From NCBI RefSeq assembly GCF_003797765.1, contig NZ_RKMB01000014.1, positions 1 through 64,000 on the forward strand: a stretch of 64,000 bases of DNA. The letters are read 5' to 3'. Made by a program: the position numbers and the translations under genes. A model generated the notes under the pieces. That model was not told the origin of the DNA, did not search any database, and saw nothing but the letters and a program-made list of their open reading frames with translations. Every line of letters starts with the position of its first letter. Within the stretch, counting starts at the first letter, position 1. Positions 1-9,659 of this stretch are shown here, one piece after another. This stretch comes from Ramlibacter sp. WS9. Its GTDB lineage: Bacteria; Pseudomonadota; Gammaproteobacteria; Burkholderiales; Burkholderiaceae_C.

Positions 1-2
1 TG

Positions 3-341
3 TCCGGTGGCCGCGCACTCGGCAGCTCGGAGAAGTTCAATGAAGTGATGACGCCCCTGGCCGACAAGCTGGGCGCGGCCATCGGCGCGAGCCGGGCGGC
101 GGTGGATGCGGGCTATGCGCCCAATGATTTGCAGGTCGGCCAGACCGGCAAGATCGTCGCGCCGCAGCTGTACATCGCGGCGGGCATCTCGGGAGCGATC
201 CAGCATTTGGCCGGCATGAAGGATTCGAAGGTGATCGTGGCGATCAACAAGGATCCGGAGGCACCGATCTTCTCGGTGGCCGATTACGGCCTGGAGGCCG
301 ACCTGTTCACCGCGATTCCGGAGCTGATCGCCGCGCTTTGA
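3..341 (+). CDS. etfA: Electron transfer flavoprotein alpha subunit, C-terminal part
   Basis: This is the last 112 codons of the FAD-binding subunit of electron transfer flavoprotein, which passes electrons from acyl-CoA dehydrogenases to ETF-ubiquinone oxidoreductase. The visible part is the FAD-binding domain: SGGRALGS at the very start, then [20 protein letters not shown] and the [10 protein letters not shown] motif followed by the [10 protein letters not shown] element, all typical of EtfA. The start lies outside the window, so the gene is cut by the window edge, not broken. The beta subunit would be expected upstream. It converges on the LysR gene that follows. Confidence 0.95.
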   Translation, partial: SGGRALGSSEKFNEVMTPLADKLGAAIGASRAAVDAGYAPNDLQVGQTGKIVAPQLYIAAGISGAIQHLAGMKDSKVIVAINKDPEAPIFSVADYGLEADLFTAIPELIAAL

Positions 342-358
342 CCTGACTTATTCCCTTT

Positions 359-373
359 CCCTCTGGGAGAGGG
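359..373. terminator. Short hairpin between convergent genes
   Basis: CCCTCT, a GGG loop and AGAGGG form a 6-bp hairpin 18 bases after the etfA stop and 16 bases from the stop of the convergent LysR gene. There is no T run on either side, so a terminator role rests mainly on position. Confidence 0.3.
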
Positions 374-388
374 CGCAATACCGGCAAA

Positions 389-1276
389 TCAGGTCCGCAC
401 CTGCTCCAGCATCCAGTCCCTGAACACCGCGAGCACCGGGCTCTCGGCCTTGTGCTCCGGGCTCACGAGGTAATACGCGCGATCGCTCGGCGCCGCATGC
501 TTCACGGGGATGACGAGCCGCCCCGACTTGATGTCGTCGCCCAGGCAGTATTCCGGCACCAGCGCAACGCCCAGCCCCACTGTCGCGGCCTGCAGCGACA
601 TGAAGTACAGCTCGTAGCGCGGGCCGACCAGCTCTTTGCCCGGGCTGTAGCCGATCGACTCGAACCACAGGCGCCAGGAGTGCGGGCGCGTGCTCTGTTG
701 CAGCAGCGGGTATTCCGCCAGCTGCTGCGGCGTGAGCTTCTTGCGCGGTGCGATCAGCGACGGGCTGCACACCGGCACCAGCGTCTCGGGCATCAAATGA
801 GTCGCTACAGTGCCGGGCCAGTTGCCGTCACCGGTGTAGATGGCCGCGTCGAAGTCGGTCTCGTCGAAAAGGAAGGGGCGGCTCTGGCTCGACAGGTTCA
901 GCGTGACGTCCGGGTGCTTGCGCGCAAAGTCGGGCAGACGGGGCAAGAGCCAGCGTGTGCCGAAGGTGGGCACCACCGCCAGTTCCAGCGTGCCGCCGCG
1001 GCCCTGGTGCGCCATCAGGTCGAGCGTGTCGCGCTCCACTTCGTCCAGCCGCTGCGCCACCTTGCGGTGGTAGGTGGCGCCGGCTTCGGTCAGCACCACG
1101 CCACGCCGTGACCGGCGAAAGAGCTTCACGCCCAAAAAGTCCTCCAGGCCCGCGATCTGCCGGCACACCGCGCTTTGCGTCAGCGCCAGTTCATTGGCGG
1201 CCTCGGTGAAGCTGGCGTGCCGCGCGGCGGCCTCGAAAGCGTTCAGCGCGTTGGTGCTGGGGATCTTGCGGCGCAT
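389..1276 (-). CDS. LysR-family transcriptional regulator (GcvA-like)
   Basis: DNA-binding regulator of about 295 aa. The N terminus has the LysR winged helix-turn-helix (NALNAFEAAARHASFTEAA followed by LTQSAVCRQI), and the rest is the substrate-binding effector domain (GTLELAVVPTFGTRWLLPRL). The pattern resembles the GcvA/AmpR subgroup. I chose the ATG at 1276 because the family signature starts a few residues later; an upstream in-frame ATG at 1315 would add 13 residues. Neither has a clear ribosome binding site. It is divergent from the CoA-transferase gene with about 95 bases between them, the usual layout for a LysR protein controlling its neighbour, so that gene is the likely target. 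Confidence 0.9.
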   Translation of the reverse strand: MRRKIPSTNALNAFEAAARHASFTEAANELALTQSAVCRQIAGLEDFLGVKLFRRSRRGVVLTEAGATYHRKVAQRLDEVERDTLDLMAHQGRGGTLELAVVPTFGTRWLLPRLPDFARKHPDVTLNLSSQSRPFLFDETDFDAAIYTGDGNWPGTVATHLMPETLVPVCSPSLIAPRKKLTPQQLAEYPLLQQSTRPHSWRLWFESIGYSPGKELVGPRYELYFMSLQAATVGLGVALVPEYCLGDDIKSGRLVIPVKHAAPSDRAYYLVSPEHKAESPVLAVFRDWMLEQVRT

Positions 1277-1371
1277 GCAGTTCTGCCCGGAGTTCTCGAA
1301 GTGCGATTTTCGCACGAGAGGGTGAGAACAAATCGTTTTACCCCAAAGGCGCGGACTCTTACAGTCGCCCG

Positions 1372-2613
1372 ATGCCCCACCCCGAAATGCAGAAACCGAA
1401 CCCCACCGACAGCACTGCCGGCGCCCTGTCGCACCTGCGCGTGCTCGACCTGTCGCGCGTGCTGGCGGGTCCTTGGGCCAGCCAGATGCTCGCGGACCTC
1501 GGCGCCGAGGTCATCAAGGTGGAGCACCCGGAGCGTGGCGACGATACGCGCGGCTGGGGCCCGCCCTACCTCGAAGACACGGAAGGCCGGCCCGTGGAGT
1601 CGGCGTACTTTCTCTGCGCCAATCGCAACAAGAAGTCGGTGGCATTGGACATGGCTACCGCGGAAGGCCAGGCGCGCATCCGCGAGCTGGCGCTGCAATC
1701 CGACGTGCTGGTCGAGAACTTCAAGGTTGGTGGCCTCGCGAAGTACGGGCTGGACTACGCCAGCCTGGCGAAGCTCAATCCGCGCCTCATCTACTGCTCC
1801 ATCACCGGCTTCGGCCAGACCGGCCCTTATGCGCAGCGGCCGGGATACGACTTCATGATCCAGGGCATGGGCGGCCTCATGAGCCTCACCGGCTTGCCCG
1901 ACACCGAACCGGGCGGCGGGCCGGTGAAAGTCGGCGTCGCGCTCACCGACGTGCTGACGGGCCTGCATGCCGTCGCCGGAATCCTCGCCGCGGTGGCGTG
2001 GCGCGAGAGGTCCGGCGAAGGCCAGCACATCGACCTTGCGCTGCTCGACGTGCAGGTGTCGTGCCTGGCGAACCAGGCGCAGAACTACCTGGTTACCGGG
2101 CGATCACCGCAGCGCCTTGGCAACGCGCACCCGAGCATCGTGCCCTACCAATCCTTCCCCACCGCCGACGGCGACATGATCCTCGCGGTGGGCAACGACA
2201 GCCAGTTCGCATCGTTCTGCCGCGTCGCCGGGCATCTCGAGTGGTCCGCCGATGCGCGCTTCGCGACCAACGCCGCGCGTGTCGAAAATCGGGCCGCGCT
2301 CGTCCCCTTGCTCCGCCAAGCCACCGTGATGCGCACCACGGTGGAGTGGATCGCCCTGCTCGAAACGGCCAACGTGCCCTGTGGCCCCATCAACACGCTG
2401 GAAGAGGTCTTCGCCGACCCGCACGTCATCGCGCGCGGGCTGCGTGTCGAGATGCCGCATGCGGCTGGCGGCACGGCGCCCGCTGTGGCCAGTCCGCTGC
2501 GGCTGTCGAAGACGCCGGTGCGCTACCGGCACGCCGCGCCCGCCTTGGGCGCTGACACGGAGCAGGTGTTGGATGGGTTGACGCGGCCACGACCCGCTGC
2601 GAAAAGGGCCTAA
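1372..2613 (+). CDS. CaiB/BaiF family (class III) CoA-transferase
   Basis: Transfers coenzyme A between organic acids through an aspartyl-CoA anhydride. The 413-aa length is normal. The sequence opens with the family signature LRVLDLSRVLAGPWASQMLADLGAEVIKVE at residues 22-51, has VLVENFK near 112 and the catalytic aspartate at Asp160 in RPGYDF. The overall pattern resembles the succinate-hydroxymethylglutarate/glutarate CoA-transferase branch, but the substrate cannot be read from sequence. It is transcribed away from the LysR regulator at 389-1276, which probably controls it. The next gene starts 78 bases downstream and is unrelated in function. Confidence 0.93.
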   Translation: MPHPEMQKPNPTDSTAGALSHLRVLDLSRVLAGPWASQMLADLGAEVIKVEHPERGDDTRGWGPPYLEDTEGRPVESAYFLCANRNKKSVALDMATAEGQARIRELALQSDVLVENFKVGGLAKYGLDYASLAKLNPRLIYCSITGFGQTGPYAQRPGYDFMIQGMGGLMSLTGLPDTEPGGGPVKVGVALTDVLTGLHAVAGILAAVAWRERSGEGQHIDLALLDVQVSCLANQAQNYLVTGRSPQRLGNAHPSIVPYQSFPTADGDMILAVGNDSQFASFCRVAGHLEWSADARFATNAARVENRAALVPLLRQATVMRTTVEWIALLETANVPCGPINTLEEVFADPHVIARGLRVEMPHAAGGTAPAVASPLRLSKTPVRYRHAAPALGADTEQVLDGLTRPRPAAKRA

Positions 2614-2691
2614 ACCCCATAGGCAAATTGCCTAAGCTTCGGGGGTGGCGGGGTGGTGTGATCGGGGCTCGACTCCCCCAGAGGCCAGCCT

Positions 2692-5163
2692 ATGGACCGC
2701 GCCCCCCACGAGATATCCGCGCTTGCGCATCACGATGCCAGCCTGCACGACCCGCAGGACGAGCTGGCCTGCCTGCGGCGTGAACTGGCCGAGGTGCGCA
2801 GTTCGCAGCAGTTGCTTTTGTCGACCCTCGACGCGGCCAGCGAAGGCATCGTGACGCTTCAGCATTCCGATGGCTCGCTCCACTTCAACAGCCGCTTCGC
2901 GCAGATGTGGGGCATCCCCGAAGCCGAGATCGCGCACATCGACCGGGATGAGCTGGTGCGTCTGCAGGCCACCCGCGTGAAAGATCCGCAGGAGCAGTTC
3001 CGTCGAACGGAAAAACTACTTGGGAACCCGGAGCACGCCGTCATCGGCCAGGTGGAAATGCTTGACGGACGCGTTCTCGAGCGGGAAGTCAGCCCGCAAC
3101 GCGTGGGCGGCAAATGCGTGGGCAGCGTGATCACATTCCGCGACATCACCGAACGGTTGCGCCGCGAAGAAGAAATCCGGGCGGCCGACCGCGAAATCCG
3201 CCGCCATCAAGCCACCCTGCTTTCGCTCATCGACTCGATCCCCGACACCATCACGTTCAAGGACCCGGACGGCCGCTACCTGGGCTGCAACAAGGCATTC
3301 AGCGAAATGACCGGCTACCGCCCAGAGGAGCTGCTGGGCCACACGGCGCTGGAAATGTTCCCCGGGGACAGGGGCCGACTGGTGTGGGACGAGGAGCGCG
3401 CCCTGATGGCCGACCTGCAGCCACGCGTGACCGAAGACCTGCAAGCCTATCCGGACGGCTCGCAACACTACAAGGAGATGCTGCGTTCGCCCTTGCGTGA
3501 TCGGGAGGGCGCACTCCTCGGCATGCTTGCCATCGGCCGCGACGTGACCGAACGCCGCCATGCCGAGGAGGAGGTCCGCCGCGCCAAGGAGATCGCCGAG
3601 GGAGCCACGCGTATGAAGTCGGACTTCCTGGCCAACATGAGCCATGAAATCCGCACGCCGATGAACGCAATCATCGGCCTGTCGCACCTGTTGCTGAAGA
3701 CCGACCTCGCGCCGCGCCAACGCGACTACATCGCCAAGGTCCAGACATCGGGACGGCACCTTCTGGGCGTGATCAACGACATTCTCGACTTCTCCAAAGT
3801 GGAGGCCGGCAAGCTGGACCTGGAGAACAACGGCTTCGAGCTGGCGAGCCTGCTGGACAACATGCACGCGCTGCTGGGAGAGAAGGCGCGGTCGAAGGGG
3901 CTGGAGCTTGCATTCGAAGTTGCGCCTGACGTTCCGTCTCACCTGGTAGGCGACCCGCTTCGGCTCGGCCAGGTGCTGATCAACTACGCGGGCAACGCGG
4001 TGAAGTTCACCGAGCGTGGCCAGGTCACCGTCTCGGTGAGTGCCGCTGAACGGACGGACAACGACGCCCTGCTGCGTTTTTGCGTGCGCGACACCGGCAT
4101 CGGCATCACGCCCGAACAGATGGGGCGCTTGTTCCAGAGCTTCTCGCAGGCAGACGCCTCGACCACGCGCCAGTTTGGAGGAACCGGCCTTGGGCTCGCG
4201 ATTTCGCGGCAACTGGCCGAGCTGATGGGCGGTGAAGTCGGCGTGGAAAGCGTACCGGGTGAAGGCAGCACCTTCTGGTTCACCGCGCGGCTCGGGATCG
4301 GCGCCGGCCAGCCGCCCGAGGCCGAACCGATACTCGCCTCGGCAGGCGATGCCGGCGTCGGGCCGGGCATCGCCACCGGCCTGGAGACGATCCGCGGCGC
4401 ACGCATTCTGCTGGTGGAAGACAACGACATCAACCAGGAAGTGGCACGCGAGATGCTGCAAGACGCGGGCCTCGTGGTCGACGTCGCCGCCAACGGACAG
4501 GTCGCGCTGGCGATGGTGCAGCAGTCACCTTATGACCTTGTCTTCATGGACATGCAGATGCCGGTGATGGACGGCGTGACCGCCACCGTCGAGATTCGCC
4601 GCTGTCCGCTGCTGCGCAACCTGCCCATCGTGGCGATGACCGCCAACGCGATGGAACAGGACCTGCAGCGCTGCATCGATGCGGGCATGGACGATTTCGT
4701 GGTGAAGCCGATCGACCCGTCGTCGTTGTGGGCCGTGCTCCTGCGTTGGATCAGGCCCGCCGCGCAGCCGGTGACCGCGCCGGACCCGTCGGCGCCGGCC
4801 AACCCGTTGGGCGACCTGCCGGAAGGCATCCCCGGGCTCGACACGGCGCTGGGGCTGTCGCGCATGATGGGAAAGAAGAAGCTTTACCTCGACATGCTCC
4901 GGCGTTTTGCCGACAGCCATCGCGGCGCGGTGGAGGAAATTTCGATGGCTTTGGTTTTCGGCGATGCACCAGCCGCCGAGAGGCTGGCCCACACCGCGAA
5001 GGGCGTGAGCGGCAGCATCGGTGCCACCGCGTTGCAAACCGCCGCGAGCGAGCTGGAACAGGGCCTGAAAGACGGGCTGCGCGGCGCGCCACTGGAGCCG
5101 CGGCTGCGGGAATTCGAATCGGCACTCAACGTGCTGATCGAGGCGCTCGACCGCTGCCTTTGA
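2692..5163 (+). CDS. PAS-PAS hybrid sensor histidine kinase with receiver and Hpt domains
   Basis: An 823-aa multistep phosphorelay protein. Order: short coiled coil; PAS domain about 40-160; second PAS about 175-300 ([22 protein letters not shown]); HisKA with phosphoacceptor His318 in [13 protein letters not shown]; HATPase with NAVKFT, DTGIGI and GGTGLGLAI; receiver domain with Asp620 in [12 protein letters not shown]-terminal Hpt with His767 in [11 protein letters not shown] see no transmembrane segments, so a cytoplasmic sensor is likely. All phosphotransfer residues are present. No separate output regulator is adjacent, so its target is unknown. The chosen ATG begins the coiled coil and follows a 78-base intergenic gap. 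Confidence 0.93.
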   Translation: MDRAPHEISALAHHDASLHDPQDELACLRRELAEVRSSQQLLLSTLDAASEGIVTLQHSDGSLHFNSRFAQMWGIPEAEIAHIDRDELVRLQATRVKDPQEQFRRTEKLLGNPEHAVIGQVEMLDGRVLEREVSPQRVGGKCVGSVITFRDITERLRREEEIRAADREIRRHQATLLSLIDSIPDTITFKDPDGRYLGCNKAFSEMTGYRPEELLGHTALEMFPGDRGRLVWDEERALMADLQPRVTEDLQAYPDGSQHYKEMLRSPLRDREGALLGMLAIGRDVTERRHAEEEVRRAKEIAEGATRMKSDFLANMSHEIRTPMNAIIGLSHLLLKTDLAPRQRDYIAKVQTSGRHLLGVINDILDFSKVEAGKLDLENNGFELASLLDNMHALLGEKARSKGLELAFEVAPDVPSHLVGDPLRLGQVLINYAGNAVKFTERGQVTVSVSAAERTDNDALLRFCVRDTGIGITPEQMGRLFQSFSQADASTTRQFGGTGLGLAISRQLAELMGGEVGVESVPGEGSTFWFTARLGIGAGQPPEAEPILASAGDAGVGPGIATGLETIRGARILLVEDNDINQEVAREMLQDAGLVVDVAANGQVALAMVQQSPYDLVFMDMQMPVMDGVTATVEIRRCPLLRNLPIVAMTANAMEQDLQRCIDAGMDDFVVKPIDPSSLWAVLLRWIRPAAQPVTAPDPSAPANPLGDLPEGIPGLDTALGLSRMMGKKKLYLDMLRRFADSHRGAVEEISMALVFGDAPAAERLAHTAKGVSGSIGATALQTAASELEQGLKDGLRGAPLEPRLREFESALNVLIEALDRCL

Positions 5164-5174
5164 CCGAGTGCGGT

Positions 5175-5546
5175 TCAAGCCGGCGGGAATGACGCCGGCG
5201 TTCCGGTGCGGCCGGTGGGGCGAAGCTGCGACGCCAAGCCCTCCGGCAAGATGCCCTGGAAATGGATGCCCAGGCGCGCCAGCGTCTGGCGGGCCACGGC
5301 CTCACCGTGGTACGACGCCAGCATGCTCATGACCTCCGGGCGCATGTACCACAGGCCGACGGCATCGCCGGCGACGTGGATGCGGTGCATCAGCGCGCGC
5401 GCGCCCGGGGCCGCGCTGATGCCGGCCAGCGCTTCGAGCATCGCGGAGCGGAGCGCCTCGGTGCGTTCCTTGTGAGTCGCGCGGGCCGGGCCGGCACCGG
5501 CGGGCTCGCTGCCCGCCAGGCCGCGGCTGGACGAAAACCAGTTCAT
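5175..5546 (-). CDS. Hypothetical protein, 123 aa
   Basis: I do not recognise this protein. The ATG at 5546 (MNWFSSSRGL) is preceded by AGGAG at good spacing; an in-frame upstream start at 5639 would add 31 residues and overlap the AT-rich promoter region. The N-terminal third is low in structure (Ser, Gly, Ala, Pro), followed by a helical stretch of about 80 residues (EALRSAMLEALAGI, then MRPEVMSMLASYHGEAVARQTL). There is no signal peptide or membrane segment. Its stop lies 11 bases from the end of the convergent hybrid kinase. Function unknown. Confidence 0.6.
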   Translation of the reverse strand: MNWFSSSRGLAGSEPAGAGPARATHKERTEALRSAMLEALAGISAAPGARALMHRIHVAGDAVGLWYMRPEVMSMLASYHGEAVARQTLARLGIHFQGILPEGLASQLRPTGRTGTPASFPPA

Positions 5547-5806
5547 GGCGCTTGCTCCTGAAGATCGGCGCGGCTGCTTGTTTGCGAGCCAGCGAACACT
5601 CCCTGCGTTGGGATAAGTATTGATATGAAGCATAAGCAATTCAAGCTCAATATGGTTATGAACGATCAGTAGTTTCCCTAGCCACTCTCGAACTTCTCAT
5701 TTGACGGAAGGGAGTGGCCGCCGAAAGTGCTCGCATTGCTTGCCAGAAGGTTTCTAATGGTCTATAACTTGTTGGACCCATCGTGCATCGCGGGGAGATG
5801 ATCGCA

Positions 5807-6313
5807 ATGACGAAGAAGATGCCCAGTGCACCGCCGCCCAACGGCAATGCGCGCCTCGAACAGTCCGAGCTGAAGAAGCACTTGGGCTACTTCCTCGCGC
5901 GGGCACGCTTCATCGCCTTCCGGGCCTACGAAGAGCATGTCGGCCGGTCGCACGACTTGAGGCCTGTCGAGTTCTCGCTCATGGTCCTTCTGGCCAGCAA
6001 CGGGCAAGCCACGTTGACGCAGCTGTCGCAGGCCTTGGGCGTGGCGCAGCCGAACATGACGGGCGTCCTGCGGCGACTCGAGGGCCGCGGCCTGTTGGAG
6101 CGCGCGCGCGCCGAGCAGGACAAGCGCATGCAGTTCATCACACTGAGCGCGGCGGGGACGAAGCTGCTGCGCCAGGCCCGCGCGGCAACCAAGGACATGG
6201 ACGAAGGCTGGCTGGGCCAGCTCACCCCGGCCGAACGGGCCATGCTGGTGGAACTGCTGGAAAAAGTGGCGTTCGCGCGGCCTTCGATGCCCGCGGACTC
6301 TCCTCAGGCCTGA
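5807..6313 (+). CDS. MarR-family transcriptional regulator
   Basis: Winged-helix repressor of about 168 aa, probably a dimer that releases DNA on binding a small aromatic ligand. The core TQLSQALGVAQPNMTGVLRRLEGRGLLERARAEQDKRM is the classic MarR recognition helix and wing. A GTG at 5783 and ATG codons at 5798 and 5807 are all in frame; I chose 5807 because GGGGAG sits eight bases before it. The stop overlaps the stop of the convergent fructokinase by ten bases. No drug-efflux partner is adjacent, so the regulated gene is unclear. Confidence 0.9.
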   Translation: MTKKMPSAPPPNGNARLEQSELKKHLGYFLARARFIAFRAYEEHVGRSHDLRPVEFSLMVLLASNGQATLTQLSQALGVAQPNMTGVLRRLEGRGLLERARAEQDKRMQFITLSAAGTKLLRQARAATKDMDEGWLGQLTPAERAMLVELLEKVAFARPSMPADSPQA

Positions 6314-7224
6314 GGCGGCCAGTGCCCGGTCCAGGTTTCGTAGGCCGCGATGTCGGCCGGCACCGCACCGCGCACTTCGCAGATGTGGCCCGCGAACTCG
6401 TTGGCACGCTCCAGCGCCGCCTGCAAATCCCAGCCGCGTAGCAACCCCGCCAGCATCACGGCCGAGAACGAATCGCCCGCGCCCACCGTGTCCACCAGTT
6501 GCGCCGGCCGCGCGCTGCGGTCCCGTGCGACGCAATGCCCCGCCGCATCGAAAGCCATTGCGCCATTGGCGCCGCAGGTCACCAGCAGCATCTGCAGCGG
6601 CAGGCGTTCCAGCAGGAACCGCGCACCCGCCTCCACTGACGCCGCGTCGACGGCGTTGCGGCCCAGCCAGGTGCACAGCATCGCCAGTTCTTCGTCGTTG
6701 ACCTTGAGCACATCGGCCAGGCGCACCACCTGCAATGCGTCTTCGCGTGCTACATGGCCCTCGCGCCAGTTGAGATCGACGTAGCGCTGGCCGGCATGCG
6801 CGCGCAACAGTGCCAACCCGGTGGCGCGAGACGCCGGCGAGCGCAGCGCCAGCGTGCCGCAGTACAGCCAGCCGCCCGGTTCCAGCGTCGCCAGCGCGCC
6901 GTTCGCCGGCGCTGGGTCGATGAAATCCCAGGCGCTGTCCTTGCAGATGTAGAAGGCGTGGCCGCCACCCGGCAGTGTCTCCACGTCCACAGCGCCAGTC
7001 GCCCGCGCCGGCAGGATTTGCACGCCCTCGCGCGCCATGCCGTAGCGTTCGAACTCCGCCATCACCGGTTGCGCCGTGGCGTCCGTGCCTACGGCGCTGA
7101 TCATCAACGGCGCTTGGCCGAACGCCGCCAGGTGGCGCGCCACATTGAACGGTGCACCACCCACCACCGGACCGGTGTCGAACCGATCGACCAGCATCTC
7201 CCCGAAAACGGCAACGCGCGTCAT
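6304..7224 (-). CDS. mtlZ: PfkB-family carbohydrate kinase, probable fructokinase
   Basis: Phosphorylates a free sugar, most likely fructose made by the mannitol dehydrogenase of the same operon. The ribokinase-fold signatures are clear: GEMLVDRF at the N terminus, GGAPFNVARHLAAFG at residues 22-36 and the C-terminal DTVGAGDSF with catalytic Asp251. Length 306 aa is normal. It overlaps the xylulokinase gene by four bases, so translation is probably coupled. Position at the end of an mtl-type operon matches MtlZ of Pseudomonas fluorescens; the exact sugar is inferred from that context. Confidence 0.88.
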   Translation of the reverse strand: MTRVAVFGEMLVDRFDTGPVVGGAPFNVARHLAAFGQAPLMISAVGTDATAQPVMAEFERYGMAREGVQILPARATGAVDVETLPGGGHAFYICKDSAWDFIDPAPANGALATLEPGGWLYCGTLALRSPASRATGLALLRAHAGQRYVDLNWREGHVAREDALQVVRLADVLKVNDEELAMLCTWLGRNAVDAASVEAGARFLLERLPLQMLLVTCGANGAMAFDAAGHCVARDRSARPAQLVDTVGAGDSFSAVMLAGLLRGWDLQAALERANEFAGHICEVRGAVPADIAAYETWTGHWPPQA

Positions 7225-8693
7225 GCGGGGACCTCGTCGAAGTGCGGCGCGAGCGCTGGGTACAAGGAGCGAAAGCGCCGGTAGCGCGGTTGCAGGATCG
7301 CCGCCTCACCGGCGTCGGGCGCGAACACACGGCCGCCCACCGCGGCAGTGCACACGTCGGACTCGCTGCCTTCGTCGGCCAGCCACGCCAGCCGCGCGGC
7401 GCCCACGGCCGCGGCGGCGTGGGCACCGTCGGCACGCCGCAGCACACAGCCCAGTGCGGACGCCAGCAACTGGGCCCAGGCATCGCTGCGCGCGCCGCCG
7501 CCGACCAGCGCGAGTTCGCCCGTTGCGGCGTCGCGCTGCATCGCCATCAAGCCATCTTTCAAGCCGAAGGCCACGCCTTCCATCACCGCATAGCCGATGT
7601 CGGCCGGACCATGTTCCTGGCGCAGGCCAGCCAGTACACCGCTGGCCTGGGGGTTGTTGTGCGGCGTGCGCTCGCCCGACAGGTAGGGCAGGAACAGCGG
7701 CGCCCGCGCGCGTTGCGCCGAAGAGAGCTGCGATGCATGCGCCACCAGTTCGGCTTCGGTGTTGCTGCCCGTGAGACGCTTCGCCCACGCCAGCGCGCTC
7801 GCAGCGCTGAGCATCACCGACATCTGGTGCCAGCGGCCCGGCAGTGCATGAGCGAAGGCATGAACGGCCTGCTCCGGCGCCGGCCTGAACGCATCGCCGG
7901 CCAGGAACACCACGCCCGACGTGCCCAGCGACACGAAACCCTGCCCCGCGCGCGCCGCGCCCATGCCCACCGCGCTGGCGGCGTTGTCGCCACCGCCTCC
8001 GGCCACCACGACCTCGGGGCGCAATCCCCAGGCCAGGGCCAGCGCGGACCGCAGGACGCCGGTCGGCGCGCTGCCCTCCACCAGCCGGGGCATGTGCTCC
8101 AGCGAGAGGCCGCAGGCTTCGAGCATCGCGCCGCTCCAGCGCCGTGCCGCCACGTCCAGCCACAGCGTACCGGAAGCATCGGACATGTCGCTCACCGCCT
8201 CACCGGTCAGCTGAAGGCGCAGCCAGTCCTTGGGCAGCAGCACCTTGCGCGCCTGCGCGAACACTTCCGGCTCGTGCTTGCGCAGCCACAGCAGCTTCGG
8301 CGCCGTGAAGCCGGCCATGGCGAGGTTGCCTGTGATCTCGCGCGAACGCGGCTCGATGGCTTCGAGTTCGGCGCATTCGGCGAATGCGCGGCCGTCGTTC
8401 CACAGAATAGCCGGGCGAAGCACCCGCTGCGCCGCATCGAGTACCACCGCCCCGTGCATCTGGCCCGACAGGCCAATGGCGCGCACCGCAAGCCAGGCCG
8501 CAGGCGCCGCGGAGCGCAACTGCGCCACCGCCTGCTCGACCGCCCGCCACCAATCCTGCGGATTCTGTTCGCTCCACAGGGATTGCGGGCGCGAGACTTC
8601 AAGCGGCGCGTCGGCCGTGGCCACGACGTGATGATTGCTGTCGAGCAGGACCAGCTTGACACCCGAGGTGCCGAGATCGATTCCGAGGTACAT
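7221..8693 (-). CDS. xylB: Xylulokinase
   Basis: FGGY-family kinase of 490 aa that converts D-xylulose to D-xylulose 5-phosphate. The N terminus MYLGIDLGTSGVKLVLLDSN and the SGQMHG motif are typical of XylB, as are the GGGGDNAASAVGMG segment and the C-terminal GGGARSDAWAQLLA. D-xylulose would come from D-arabinitol oxidised by the dehydrogenase of this operon. It corresponds to MtlY of the P. fluorescens mannitol operon. It lies two bases after the AraC-type gene and overlaps the fructokinase start by four bases. Confidence 0.93.
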   Translation of the reverse strand: MYLGIDLGTSGVKLVLLDSNHHVVATADAPLEVSRPQSLWSEQNPQDWWRAVEQAVAQLRSAAPAAWLAVRAIGLSGQMHGAVVLDAAQRVLRPAILWNDGRAFAECAELEAIEPRSREITGNLAMAGFTAPKLLWLRKHEPEVFAQARKVLLPKDWLRLQLTGEAVSDMSDASGTLWLDVAARRWSGAMLEACGLSLEHMPRLVEGSAPTGVLRSALALAWGLRPEVVVAGGGGDNAASAVGMGAARAGQGFVSLGTSGVVFLAGDAFRPAPEQAVHAFAHALPGRWHQMSVMLSAASALAWAKRLTGSNTEAELVAHASQLSSAQRARAPLFLPYLSGERTPHNNPQASGVLAGLRQEHGPADIGYAVMEGVAFGLKDGLMAMQRDAATGELALVGGGARSDAWAQLLASALGCVLRRADGAHAAAAVGAARLAWLADEGSESDVCTAAVGGRVFAPDAGEAAILQPRYRRFRSLYPALAPHFDEVPA

Positions 8694-8695
8694 GG

Positions 8696-9637
8696 CTAGT
8701 GCTTGAGGCCGAAGCGCGTGTCGACCTGCCGGCGGAACTCGCTGGGCGTCATGCCCTTGATGTCCAGGAAACGGCGGTTGAAGTTGGCGATGTTGTTGAA
8801 GCCCACTTCGTAGCAGATGTGCGTGATGAAGCGGTCGGACTCCATCAGCAGCTGGCAGGCGCGGTTGATGCGCACCTGGTTCACAAAGTCGGTGAAGGTG
8901 TTGCCGGTGGCGCGCCGGAAGAAGCGCGAGAAGCGGCTTTCGGTCATGCCCAGTTCCTCGGCCAGATCGGCGGCGGACAGGGGCTGCGACAGGTTGTCGG
9001 TGATGCGGCTGACGATGGCGTTGATCTGGTCGAGCTGCGTGTTGTCGTCGACGCTCTGCAGTTGTGCGTGCGACAGCAGCCGGTAATCGGTGCAGCGCGC
9101 CAGCTCGCCCAGGAATTCGCAGAACACGCCCAGCCGCGCGAGGCCGTGGCTGGCCTTGATGTCGTGCCAGTGCTCGGCGGCGTGATCCGACAAGCCGAAG
9201 AATTCGACACCATGGCGCGAGCGCTCCAGCAACGGCAGCACTTCGCCGAGTTCGGGGATGTGTTCGGCCGCATGCTCGATCGGCGCGTGCGGGAACTGGA
9301 TCACCAGGTCGCGCTCGGGGATGCCGCCTTCGGGCATGTCCAGCGAAATCCAGTTGTGCGGCAGGCGCGGGCCGGTCAGAACCAGGTGGCCCGGCTGGAA
9401 GTAGCCGATGTAATCGCCGACGAAAGCCTTGCCTGACGACGCGACGATGAGGTGCAGCTCGTACTCGTCGTGGTAGTGCCAGCGCGCCAGGGGCGTGGGG
9501 AAGCCGTGCGAGAGGCAGCGGATGAAGCCTGTCTCCGGCGGCTCGTAGCCCAGCGACGGGCTGCGCGCATAGTCGTGCTCCAGCTCCGGCTGGCGCTGGC
9601 GGGGGACGTTGCGGCGGCGGGTCATCATGCTGGCCAT
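8696..9637 (-). CDS. mtlR: AraC-family activator of the polyol operon (MtlR-like)
   Basis: A 313-aa regulator with an N-terminal cupin-type sensing domain (ARWHYHDEYELHLIVASSGKAFVGDYIG) and a C-terminal pair of helix-turn-helix motifs (ADLAEELGMTESRFSRFFRRATG and ICYEVGFNNIANFNRRF). It lies inside the operon it should control, between the short-chain dehydrogenase and xylulokinase genes. MtlR of P. fluorescens activates the homologous mannitol genes. Probable binding sites are the matching upstream regions of the two binding-protein genes (16061-16149 and 20744-20832). Several in-frame ATG codons exist near the start, so the first few residues are uncertain. Confidence 0.88.
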   Translation of the reverse strand: MASMMTRRRNVPRQRQPELEHDYARSPSLGYEPPETGFIRCLSHGFPTPLARWHYHDEYELHLIVASSGKAFVGDYIGYFQPGHLVLTGPRLPHNWISLDMPEGGIPERDLVIQFPHAPIEHAAEHIPELGEVLPLLERSRHGVEFFGLSDHAAEHWHDIKASHGLARLGVFCEFLGELARCTDYRLLSHAQLQSVDDNTQLDQINAIVSRITDNLSQPLSAADLAEELGMTESRFSRFFRRATGNTFTDFVNQVRINRACQLLMESDRFITHICYEVGFNNIANFNRRFLDIKGMTPSEFRRQVDTRFGLKH

Positions 9638-9659
9638 GGCGAAGGTACCTGCTGAAAGG